DNA of 41,353 bases from Verrucomicrobiaceae bacterium (GTDB lineage: Bacteria; Verrucomicrobiota; Verrucomicrobiia; Verrucomicrobiales; Akkermansiaceae), in assembly GCA_027491155.1 (NCBI GenBank), contig JAIXWR010000027.1, positions 1 through 41,353 of the forward strand, given 5' to 3'. Made by a program: the position numbers and the translations under genes. Below the pieces are notes generated by a model. That model did no database searches, was not told the origin of the DNA, and worked only from the letters and a program-made list of their open reading frames with translations. Positions within the stretch are counted from its first letter, which is position 1, and the number at the start of each line of letters is the position of its first letter. Shown piece by piece: positions 1-7,260 of the stretch.

Positions 1-32
1 CGGCGGCCTGCACGCCTTGCCGGGAACATGGG

Positions 33-785
33 TCACGGCTTGGTGGCAGCGGATCTCTGCAAACTGGAGATCTTGAAGCGTGCCGACTGGATGAGCTTCT
101 TGGCCTCCTCGATCTTCTTCGTGTGCTTCTCCTTCCGCTTCTCGTAGAAGCGCGCCCGGGAGTCGCGGCTCGAGTTCACGTCCTCGCGGTCGTAGACTCT
201 TCCGTTGGGGCCGACTTCCGTGACGGTGATCTTTCCGGCCTCGCGATGCTTGTCGGCCTTTTTCTGCAACTCGTCCGCCGCGGCGGTCTCTTCCGCGATC
301 CCTTTCTCCAGACGCGCGATGTAGGCCTCCAGCGCCGCGATCTTCGCCTGGGCGCTGCCCTCCAGCTTCACTTCCTGTTCCACCGGGGCGATCTCTTCCT
401 CGGCCGGCTGGCCCGCATCCGTCTCCGCTTCATCCGCCTCCGCTTCGTCCGCGGGTTCTTCCTTCGGTTTCAACGCGTCGTTGACGGCGGCCTCGTGCTC
501 GGCGTCCTGGCGGGCCTCCTTTTCCAACTGCCTCTTCGCCGCGTCGGGGTCCCGTGGAAAGCGTGCCGCGAGCTCCCGCGGCAAGCGGTCGTAGGTCAGG
601 CGCGCGGTGCCGCTGGAATGGATGACCTTCACCCCGACGGCGTCATGGCCGACGATCTTCGCCCCCTCCAGCACCTTGCCGTCGCGGGTTTTCAAGGTGC
701 CCACGTCCATCGGCAACTTCAGCGGCTCGACCGCCCAGGCGGCACCGGAGAAGAACAAGACGAGACCGAGTGAAGATATCTTCAT
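33..785 (-). CDS. Secreted coiled-coil protein of unknown function
   Basis: 250 aa, function not recognised. The N-terminus is a signal peptide (MKISSLGLVLFFSGAAWA, cleavage likely before VEPL). Residues about 28-75 form a small beta-rich segment (KTRDGKVLEGAKIVGHD then SSGTARLTYDRLP) resembling the short SH3-like domain common in secreted Verrucomicrobia and Planctomycetes proteins. An acidic linker rich in Glu and Ala follows (about 95-140), then charged heptad-like helix to the C-terminus (IAALEAYIARLEKGIAEE and KRKEKHTKKIEEAKKLI), consistent with a coiled coil. The start is the ATG at 785, which gives the signal peptide directly. It is probably exported to the periplasm or outer surface. 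The stop lies 32 bp from the window edge, so any downstream partner is not visible. Confidence 0.8.
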   Translation of the reverse strand: MKISSLGLVLFFSGAAWAVEPLKLPMDVGTLKTRDGKVLEGAKIVGHDAVGVKVIHSSGTARLTYDRLPRELAARFPRDPDAAKRQLEKEARQDAEHEAAVNDALKPKEEPADEAEADEAETDAGQPAEEEIAPVEQEVKLEGSAQAKIAALEAYIARLEKGIAEETAAADELQKKADKHREAGKITVTEVGPNGRVYDREDVNSSRDSRARFYEKRKEKHTKKIEEAKKLIQSARFKISSLQRSAATKP

Positions 786-941
786 CCTCCCAGGCTAGCG
801 AAACGGATGGTCCCCGTCAATCCACCCGTTCCCATCATGACAGCGGTGATCGGCGGTCGAGAGCTCGTTCAACCTGCGCCCGTCGAGGACCGTCGTCTTC
901 GGATGAGCCCGGAGGCCGGCGCCGGATCCGGGGAGGGACGA

Positions 942-1661
942 TCAGAACAGACCAAGAAACTTCTGCGGGGTTTCCGCGATCCGCTTCATCTCGCTCTTGT
1001 AGCCGGCGGGAACCTCCGACTTGCGGATGGAGGACCTGCGGATCGATGGATAGCGGCTCGAGATCCTGGGCGCGTCCTTTTGGAACTCGTCGCTGATGAT
1101 CACGAAGGCGGCCCCGGGCACCCGCATGCCGATGATGTTCTTTCCGTAGATGGAGACCGGTTGGATGCAGCCGACATAGGTCGCCTCGCCGGGCCGGACC
1201 TGGAAGGGCACGTTCATCGGCAGGCGGTTTGAAAAGGTCACCCCCGCGGTCACGGCGTGGTCCTGGATGGTCCACCCGGTGATCGAGTAGTTCCCGGCGG
1301 GCACCGGCACGGCCACCACGTCGCTGGCATTTCCCCCGCCCATCAGATGGGGGTTGCGGTTCACCGGCATCACGTGGGGCATCAGCACCGCCATCGGGCC
1401 GGAGTCCTCGCCCCGGACATGGACGCTGGCACGGCCGGAGCCGTCCACCGTCTCGCCCTTGCGGTTGAACGACTTGGCGGAGAACGTGGCCACGATCAGT
1501 CCTTCGCCCGGCTTGAGGTTCGCCACCGCCTCCGGTGTCGCGGGATAGCGCACGTTGACACAGGACGACAGGGCGGCCGCCACGGCGACCGCCGGCAAGG
1601 CGGCGCGAAGACGGGCGAACATCGGGCGGAGCGGACGGGCCGACTGTTGAGGCAAGGACAT
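942..1661 (-). CDS. Putative lipoprotein, paralogue of the divergent neighbour
   Basis: 239 aa of unknown function. A hydrophobic N-terminal segment ends in a lipobox-like LSSC (Cys about residue 34), suggesting an exported lipoprotein; the true start could be the internal Met at residue 14 (MFARLRAALPAV). The body shares blocks, in the same order, with the gene at 2092-2799: GEGLIVATF, VPVPAGNYSITGW, VPFQVRPGEATYVG, an FVIISDE stretch and a C-terminal SEVPAGYKSEMKRIAE. The PxGxYxIxG and PFxVxxGExTxxG blocks resemble beta-sandwich proteins in which a G-E-x-T/V segment marks an exposed domain, but no family is assigned. Its 5' end faces the paralogue across about 430 bp, so the pair is an inverted, divergent duplication. 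Confidence 0.8.
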   Translation of the reverse strand: MSLPQQSARPLRPMFARLRAALPAVAVAAALSSCVNVRYPATPEAVANLKPGEGLIVATFSAKSFNRKGETVDGSGRASVHVRGEDSGPMAVLMPHVMPVNRNPHLMGGGNASDVVAVPVPAGNYSITGWTIQDHAVTAGVTFSNRLPMNVPFQVRPGEATYVGCIQPVSIYGKNIIGMRVPGAAFVIISDEFQKDAPRISSRYPSIRRSSIRKSEVPAGYKSEMKRIAETPQKFLGLF

Positions 1662-2091
1662 GACTTGCTGTTAGAGGACCGGCTCCCGTCCTGTCACGCC
1701 CAAAGGCGGCGGCAGGACGGAAGCGGACCCGCGACAGCCGCGCGCCGGGTGTGGCAGGGCCCGATGGCGTGTCGGGCATTTCTTCGTGAGTCCGTTCGGC
1801 CTCGCTCGGGAAGATTCTACACTTACCCGCACTACGAGGAGATGATGAACGAACTCCATGCGGTCCTGCGGGAAACAAACCGAAGCGAACAAGCCGCCCC
1901 TGGCAACCGGCGTTGACGAAGGTTTGAATGCCACCCATTCAGTCGCGAGGAGACGCCAGAATGAATGGGGTGCTGCCCAACCACATCCGCGCCGGGGTGG
2001 TCCCAATTCCTGCGATTCACCACAAGGGGCTGGAAAAACCGGCGAAACTGCCTCTCCCTCCCGAACAACCCGCCCGGTCCCTTATCCGAAC
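1662..2091. promoter_or_regulatory. Divergent intergenic region between paralogous lipoprotein genes
   Basis: This 430-bp spacer separates the 5' ends of the two paralogues and must contain both promoters. No clear -35/-10 pair was identified. CTGTTAGA (1668-1675) sits 7 bp upstream of the minus-strand start. An imperfect inverted repeat, CCACCCATTCA at 1931-1941 and TGAATGGGGTG at 1962-1972, lies about 120 bp upstream of the plus-strand gene. No coding region can be supported here. Confidence 0.4.
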
Positions 2092-2799
2092 ATGAATCGT
2101 CTTCTCTCCCGGACTCTCCGCGTCCTTGGCACCGTCGTTTCACTCGCCCTTCTGTCTTGCGGGAACGTCGAGCAGGGTGTCAGCCCCGAGGGTCTGCAAG
2201 CTCGCGGCATCCGGCCGGGCGAAGGCTACATCGTGGGGAGCTTCCATACCCATTTCACGAATCTCGGAAAAAAGGATTGGGATCCCGTGCTGACCATGGC
2301 GGTTCAGGATGGCCATTCGAGGCTGGTGGCGCGGCGGGCAAAATCGGAAGGCTCGGAGCGGGTGTGGATCGGCAACACCTGGCCAAAAACTTCACCCTCC
2401 ATGCTCGGGCGGCCCCGCAAAGGAAACTGCTTCCTGATTCCTGTCCCGCCCGGCAACTACGAGATCACCGGATCCGTCGCGGACCCCTACAATCACTCGG
2501 TCACCTACGAGACCAAGGCTCCCATCTCCGTTCCCTTTCAAGTCCGCGCCGGAGAGGCGACCGATGTGGGCGCGATTCACGTGTGCGCCCTGTTCGATCA
2601 AGCCGGGCTGGCAGGGATCTCCGTTCCCAAGGCCGCCATCGTCCTCGTGGCGGACGAACACGAGCGGAACGCGGCCCTGATCCGCAAAACCTTTCCGCAG
2701 GTCGGACCCATGAAGATCACGCGGTCCGATGTGCCCCGCCGCTACATGCAGGAGCTGCAGCGTCTTTCGGTGACCAAGGAAAGCTGGTGGAGGTGGTGA
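2092..2799 (+). CDS. Putative lipoprotein, paralogue of the divergent neighbour
   Basis: 235 aa from the ATG at 2092, chosen because it begins the export signal (MNRLLSRTLRVLGTVVSLAL) and lipobox LLSC (Cys about residue 20); upstream in-frame sequence is not protein-like. Shared blocks with the protein at 942-1661 are GEGYIVGSF, VPVPPGNYEITGSV, VPFQVRAGEATDVG, a hydrophobic AAIVLVADEHER stretch and SDVPRRYMQELQRL near the C-terminus. Function is unknown; as a lipoprotein it would sit in the cell envelope. The next gene, the NRPS, starts 140 bp downstream on the same strand, but there is no evidence that the two are linked. Confidence 0.82.
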   Translation: MNRLLSRTLRVLGTVVSLALLSCGNVEQGVSPEGLQARGIRPGEGYIVGSFHTHFTNLGKKDWDPVLTMAVQDGHSRLVARRAKSEGSERVWIGNTWPKTSPSMLGRPRKGNCFLIPVPPGNYEITGSVADPYNHSVTYETKAPISVPFQVRAGEATDVGAIHVCALFDQAGLAGISVPKAAIVLVADEHERNAALIRKTFPQVGPMKITRSDVPRRYMQELQRLSVTKESWWRW

Positions 2800-2938
2800 G
2801 CCCGGGAATGGACCCGGGGCCCCATACCGGCGAGGCCATCGCGCCGCCGCCCGCCGCATGACGGGAATCGGCGCTTGATTGTGAGTCGCTTGAGGGGAAT
2901 GGTGCGCGGGCCCGATCGTCCGCCCCCCACCGACCGGC

Positions 2939-5900
2939 ATGACTTTTCCCGATTCATCCCCGCGATTCTCCCTGGCTCCGGTCCAGGCGGCGATGGGGCG
3001 CACCCGCGAGGCGGGCCTGGAGGTGGAGCAGGTGGTGCTGGTGTTCCGCGAGGAGCTGCCGGCCGGGCGGATCGGTGAAGCGTGGGCGGCCACGGTGGCG
3101 GCGACGGAGGCGCTCGGCTGCGGGCTTTCGGAGGACGGCTGGAGCCCGGGAGCGCGGGTGCGGCCGGTCCGGTGGGAAGCGGCGGAACCGGCGTCGTTCG
3201 GCGACTGGCTGGAGGAGGATCGGCGGAAGGGATTCCCACAGGACGGCAGCGTGCCGTGGCGGGTGACCTGCTGGCCGGCATCGCGGCGCTGGGTGTGGAC
3301 TTTTCCCCACGCCCTGCTGGCCGGTCGCTCGATCGCGCGGGTGCTGCGGTCCTTCCTGCGCTGCCTGGCGGGCGGGGTGCCGGAGTCCTTGCCGCTGGCG
3401 GCGTGGCAGCCGGCGGGTGAGGCGGAGCGGCGCGCGGCGGCGGAGCATTTCCAGGCGACCGGCCACGTGGCGGGCGAGGCTGCGGTGGATTTCGGCGAAA
3501 GCGGGCGGGCGCGGGCGGTGGTCGAGCTGGGCGGCGAGACGGCGGAGGCGCTGGAACAGGCGGCGCGGTCGGGCGGGGTCACGGCGGCCACGGTGGCGAC
3601 CTGGGCCTGGGCGCAGGTGCTGGCGCGGGCGGCGGGGGTGGAAGCGGTGACGCTGGGACAAGTCCGGGCGGGTCCGCCGGCCGGGGAACGGGCGGGATTC
3701 ACCCTGAACACGCTGCCGCTGGGGGTGCGGCGGATGCGGCGCGGCCCGGCGGCGGAAGGCTGGCGCTCGCTGCGCGCGGAGTCGCTGGCGCTGAGGAGTT
3801 TCGAGCGGGTGTCGCCGGAAGAGCTGCCGGCGGGGATTTTTCCGGAGAGCGGCGCGCCGTGGTCGTCGGTGATCATGGTCGAGCGCGGGACCCTGGCGCA
3901 CCAGCTCGGCGGGGTGGGGGAGGCGCTGCTGGAATCGGTGGAGCTCCACGAGCGCCCGTCGGGCCCCTTGACCGCCTCGGCCTACCTGCGGCCGGCGCTG
4001 CGGCTGGAGGTGGAGTGCGAGGCCGGCGGGCGGGCGGCGGAATCGCTGCTGGCGCATTGGGCGGAGGTGCTGCGGGCGGCCGCGGCGGATCCGGCGGGCG
4101 ATGCGGCGTCGATCACCCGGCTGCCGGCCGGGGAGGAATCGAAGCTGGCGGCCTGGGAGGATGGCGGCGAGGCCTTGGAAGGCCCGGAGCATCTGGCCGA
4201 GGCGTGGCGGGAAGCGCGGGCGAACCACGGCGGGCGGACGGCGATGTGGCTGCCGGAGGAATCGTGGACCTACGAGGAGATGGGACGCCGTGTCGACGGC
4301 GTGGCGGGCAACCTGGCCGGAGCGGGCGTGTCGGCCGGCCGCACGGTGGCGGTGATGGCCGGGCGGCGCCGGAAGTGGCCGCTGGCCTTGCTGGCGATCG
4401 CCTGCCTGGGCGGAATCTACCTGCCGCTGGGCCCGCGGATCCCGCCGTCGCGCCTGCGCTCGATGGTCGAGGATGGCGAACCGGCGGCGCTGCTGTGCGG
4501 GCGCGAGGTCGAGGAGGACTTCGGCTTGCCGCGGGTGTGCTTGGAAAGCGCCGGACCCCATCCGGCCCCGGCCGCGCGGGAGGCCCCGGCCGGCGAGGTG
4601 ATGGCGCTGATTTACACCTCCGGCTCCACGGGAACGCCGAAGGGCGTGATGCTGGGCCACGGCGGCGTGCTCAACGAGGCGCGCTGGGCGGCGCGGGCGC
4701 TGGGGCTGGGGCCGGGCGACCGGATGCTGCAGTTTTCCTCGCCGGGCTTCGATGCCTCGCTGGAGGAAATGCTGTCCTGCCTGCTGAGCGGCGCAACCCT
4801 GGTGCCGCGGCCGGAGGAGGTGGCCGAGGATCTGCCGGCCTTCCAGGCTTTCGTCGAATCGGCCGCGGTGACGGTGCTCGATCTGCCCACCGCCTTCTGG
4901 TCGGCCTGGGCTTCGTGGCTTTGCGAAAACGGCCTGCGGGTGCCGGCGAAAGTGCGCGCGACCATCATCGGCGGCGAGCGCGCCGCGGCCCGGGCGCTGG
5001 CGGACTGGCGGGCGGCCGGCGGCGGCACGGTGTGGAACAGCTACGGGCCGACCGAGGCATCGATCGTGGCCACCGCCCAGGAAATCCCGGCCGGCTGGGA
5101 CGAGGCGGGCGACCCGCCGATCGGGCGGCCGCTGCCGGGCTACGTGGTGCGGGTGGCGGACGCGTGCGGCACCCCGATGCCGCCGGGTGCGGCCGGGGAA
5201 ATCTGGATCGGCGGTCCGGCGGTCGGACCCGGCTACTGGGGCCGCGAATCGCTCACGGCGGCCGCTTTTCTCGAGATGGAAGGCCGGCGCTGGTACCGCA
5301 CCGGCGACCGCGCCCGCTGGGACGGGCAGGGGAGGCTTCACTTCCTGGGGCGGACGGACGACCAGTTGAAGATCCGCGGGCACCGGATCGAGCCGGAGGA
5401 AGTGCTGCGGCGGATCGAATCGTTCCCCGGCGTCGCCGCGGCCCACGTCGGCCCCGCGGGTCCTGCCGACCGGCCGCTGCTGGCGGCGTGGGTGCGCTGG
5501 GAGGGCGCGGCCCCGGCGGAGTGGCAGCGGCGGCTGCGCGATCACGTGGCGGCGGACTTGCCGGCGGCCTCGGTGCCGCAACGCTGGGCGGCGGTGGCGG
5601 ATTTCCCGCGGACGGAGCGCGGCAAGCTCGACCGCCGGGCGCTGCCGGAACCCGAGGCGCTGCGGCCGCCGCGGCATGAAGAAGCGGCGACGCCCACCGA
5701 GCTCCGGCTGGCCGGGCTGTGGGACCAGCTGCTGGGTGCCGGCGTGCCGGGGCGGGGCGATTCGTTCTTCGAGCTGGGCGGCAACTCGCTGCTGGCCTTG
5801 CGCCTGTTCGCGGCGATCTCCGCGGAGTTCGGGGTCACCCTGCCGATGACCACCTTGATCCAATCGCCCACCCTGGCGGGCCTTTCGGCGGTGATCGACG

Positions 5901-6733
5901 CCGCCGGCCTCGCGCGAGACTCCGGGCCGCGGGCCGAACTGGTCACCCTGCGCCAGGGGAAATCCGGCCCGCCGCTGATCTGCATCCACGGCGGCGACGG
6001 CGGGGTCTTCTTCTACCTCGACCTCGCCCGGGCGCTGGACGGGGACCCGACGGTGCTGACCTTGGAATCCCCCGCGCTGAGCGCACCCGGGGCGGTCGAG
6101 CCGGTCGACGTGCCCCGCCTGGCGGCCGACTACATCGCGGCGTTGCGGCGTCGCCAGCCGCAGGGCCCCTACCGCCTGGCCGGGTATTCGTTCGGCGGCG
6201 TGATGGTGTACGAGATGGCGGTCCAGCTCCGCCGGGCGGGGGAAAGCATCGAGTTCCTCGGCCTGTTCGACACCGAGAATCCGTCGGCCGCGCGGAGGCC
6301 CTACGCCCTGGCCGAGCGGGTGAACGTGTTCTGGGACTCGCTCTCCGGGAAGCCCGTCTGGCAAAAGGCGGCCCGGCTTTTTCTGCGGATGTGCGGCGGG
6401 ATCCGGGTGCATCTCCAGGTGCGTGCCGAAACGTTCCTCGTCCGGAACGCCGGCCGGACCCGGCCCCACGGCCGTCTCCGCGCCTTGCAAGTGCGGGAGG
6501 CCCACGCCGCGGCGATGGATGCCTACCGGCCGCCGCCGCTCGATGTCCCGCTGGTGCTCTTCAAGACCGCCGCGGTGGACGACAAGTTCGAGATCCCGCC
6601 GGACTACGGCTGGCAGGGGCTGGCCGACGCCTTGGAAATCGTGGAAGTGCCGGGCGAGCACCTCACGATGTTCTCCCCGCGGCACGCGCCGGTGCTGGCG
6701 CGGGAGGTCGATGCCCGCCTGCCGCAAGCTTGA
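2939..6733 (+). CDS. Single-module non-ribosomal peptide synthetase, C-A-T-TE
   Basis: 1264 aa. Condensation-like domain (about 10-410): the HHxxxDG motif reads PHALLAG (His about residue 124), keeping the second His and the Gly but with Pro for the first His and Ala for Asp. Adenylation domain (about 420-925): YTSGSTGTPKG, FDASLEEM, NSYGPTEAS, YRTGDRARW, a KIRGHRIEPEE block and the C-terminal RGKLDRRALPEP lysine motif. Carrier domain: FFELGGNSLLAL, phosphopantetheine Ser about 950. Thioesterase (about 985-1260): oxyanion region CIHGGDGG, nucleophile GYSFGG (Ser about 1084), C-terminal His in GEHLTMF. A hand alignment to GrsA gives pocket residues D-A-E-D-I-G-S-I-V-K; two acidic pocket positions suggest a basic amino acid such as lysine (inference). 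No PPTase, MbtH-like protein, transporter or tailoring gene is adjacent. Ala and Leu codons are strongly GCG and CTG, unlike the C-ending codons of most neighbours. Confidence 0.93.
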   Translation: MTFPDSSPRFSLAPVQAAMGRTREAGLEVEQVVLVFREELPAGRIGEAWAATVAATEALGCGLSEDGWSPGARVRPVRWEAAEPASFGDWLEEDRRKGFPQDGSVPWRVTCWPASRRWVWTFPHALLAGRSIARVLRSFLRCLAGGVPESLPLAAWQPAGEAERRAAAEHFQATGHVAGEAAVDFGESGRARAVVELGGETAEALEQAARSGGVTAATVATWAWAQVLARAAGVEAVTLGQVRAGPPAGERAGFTLNTLPLGVRRMRRGPAAEGWRSLRAESLALRSFERVSPEELPAGIFPESGAPWSSVIMVERGTLAHQLGGVGEALLESVELHERPSGPLTASAYLRPALRLEVECEAGGRAAESLLAHWAEVLRAAAADPAGDAASITRLPAGEESKLAAWEDGGEALEGPEHLAEAWREARANHGGRTAMWLPEESWTYEEMGRRVDGVAGNLAGAGVSAGRTVAVMAGRRRKWPLALLAIACLGGIYLPLGPRIPPSRLRSMVEDGEPAALLCGREVEEDFGLPRVCLESAGPHPAPAAREAPAGEVMALIYTSGSTGTPKGVMLGHGGVLNEARWAARALGLGPGDRMLQFSSPGFDASLEEMLSCLLSGATLVPRPEEVAEDLPAFQAFVESAAVTVLDLPTAFWSAWASWLCENGLRVPAKVRATIIGGERAAARALADWRAAGGGTVWNSYGPTEASIVATAQEIPAGWDEAGDPPIGRPLPGYVVRVADACGTPMPPGAAGEIWIGGPAVGPGYWGRESLTAAAFLEMEGRRWYRTGDRARWDGQGRLHFLGRTDDQLKIRGHRIEPEEVLRRIESFPGVAAAHVGPAGPADRPLLAAWVRWEGAAPAEWQRRLRDHVAADLPAASVPQRWAAVADFPRTERGKLDRRALPEPEALRPPRHEEAATPTELRLAGLWDQLLGAGVPGRGDSFFELGGNSLLALRLFAAISAEFGVTLPMTTLIQSPTLAGLSAVIDAAGLARDSGPRAELVTLRQGKSGPPLICIHGGDGGVFFYLDLARALDGDPTVLTLESPALSAPGAVEPVDVPRLAADYIAALRRRQPQGPYRLAGYSFGGVMVYEMAVQLRRAGESIEFLGLFDTENPSAARRPYALAERVNVFWDSLSGKPVWQKAARLFLRMCGGIRVHLQVRAETFLVRNAGRTRPHGRLRALQVREAHAAAMDAYRPPPLDVPLVLFKTAAVDDKFEIPPDYGWQGLADALEIVEVPGEHLTMFSPRHAPVLAREVDARLPQA

Positions 6734-6742
6734 GGCGCCGCG

Positions 6743-7066
6743 TCAATGCCGGCGCGGCGGGGGAGGGCGGCGGGCTTTCCTCTTGTCCGCCGTTTTCGGC
6801 CGCGGCTCGTTCGGCCCCAGCAGCGACGAGGAAGCCGCCTTCTTCACCCGCAGGCGCAGGCTGCCGAGCGCCTGGCCGTCCAGCGCCTCGATCGCCTTCA
6901 TCGCCTGGCCGAGGTCCGGCATGTCGGCAAAGCCGAAGCCCTTCGACAGCCCGGTGACCTTGTCCATCACCAGGTCGAAGGTCCTGACCTTGCCGTGGGC
7001 CTCCAGCAGGCGGCGGACTTCGTCTTCGGGGATGGAGCGGTCGATGTTGCGGACGAGGATGATCAT
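6743..7066 (-). CDS. Small RRM-type RNA-binding protein
   Basis: 107 aa with one RNA recognition motif at residues about 1-75. RNP2 reads ILVRNI near the N-terminus; RNP1 is KGFGFADM (about 43-50), keeping the aromatic residues that stack on RNA. After the RRM comes a basic, proline/arginine-rich tail ending RRPPPPRRH. Single-RRM proteins of this size are known in bacteria, notably cyanobacteria, and are thought to bind single-stranded RNA in the cytoplasm; the target here cannot be deduced. It converges on the NRPS, with only 9 bp between the stop codons. A GC-rich stem (6736-6742 with 6753-6759) lies across the junction but has no T-tract. Confidence 0.88.
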   Translation of the reverse strand: MIILVRNIDRSIPEDEVRRLLEAHGKVRTFDLVMDKVTGLSKGFGFADMPDLGQAMKAIEALDGQALGSLRLRVKKAASSSLLGPNEPRPKTADKRKARRPPPPRRH

Positions 7067-7182
7067 GGGATGGGCGGGCCGGGAAAGGATGCCCGGTCGG
7101 CGGGGAAACCGCGAGAGCGGATTTCGGGGAGAGCGGGGGGGGAGGTCATTTCATTAAGGAGAGTTAACCATCAACAGATATT

Positions 7183-7211
7183 TTGACAGTTCTCCTCAAA
7201 TTCTTTTTAAA
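7183..7211 (+). promoter_or_regulatory. Sigma-70-like promoter for the FG-GAP gene
   Basis: TTGACA (7183-7188), a perfect -35 hexamer, is followed after exactly 17 bp by TTTAAA (7206-7211, 4 of 6 to TATAAT), within an AT-rich island in GC-rich DNA. Transcription would start near 7218, 43 bp before the chosen ATG at 7261. This rules out the in-frame TTG at 7183 as the start codon because it is part of the -35 element. Confidence 0.65.
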
Positions 7212-7260
7212 TGAAGAGTCTCCCTTCACCCCGGAGATGTTCCCACACACCCTGTCCCAC

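Noticed and set aside
1805-1916. Short protein-like segment YPHYEEMMNELHAVLRETNR upstream of the lipoprotein gene
   Set aside because: No start context, homology or length to support a gene; could be a decayed fragment.
2954-6727. Open frame of over 1250 codons antisense to the NRPS
   Set aside because: Product is Arg/Pro/Gln/His-rich without domains; it is the expected open antisense frame of a G-rich, high-GC gene.
6736-6759. GC-rich stem between the NRPS and RRM stop codons as a terminator
   Set aside because: The stem is short (7 bp) and lacks a T-tract on either strand.
7183-7185. TTG as start of the FG-GAP gene
   Set aside because: It is part of a TTGACA -35 element with a matching -10, so it lies upstream of transcription start.
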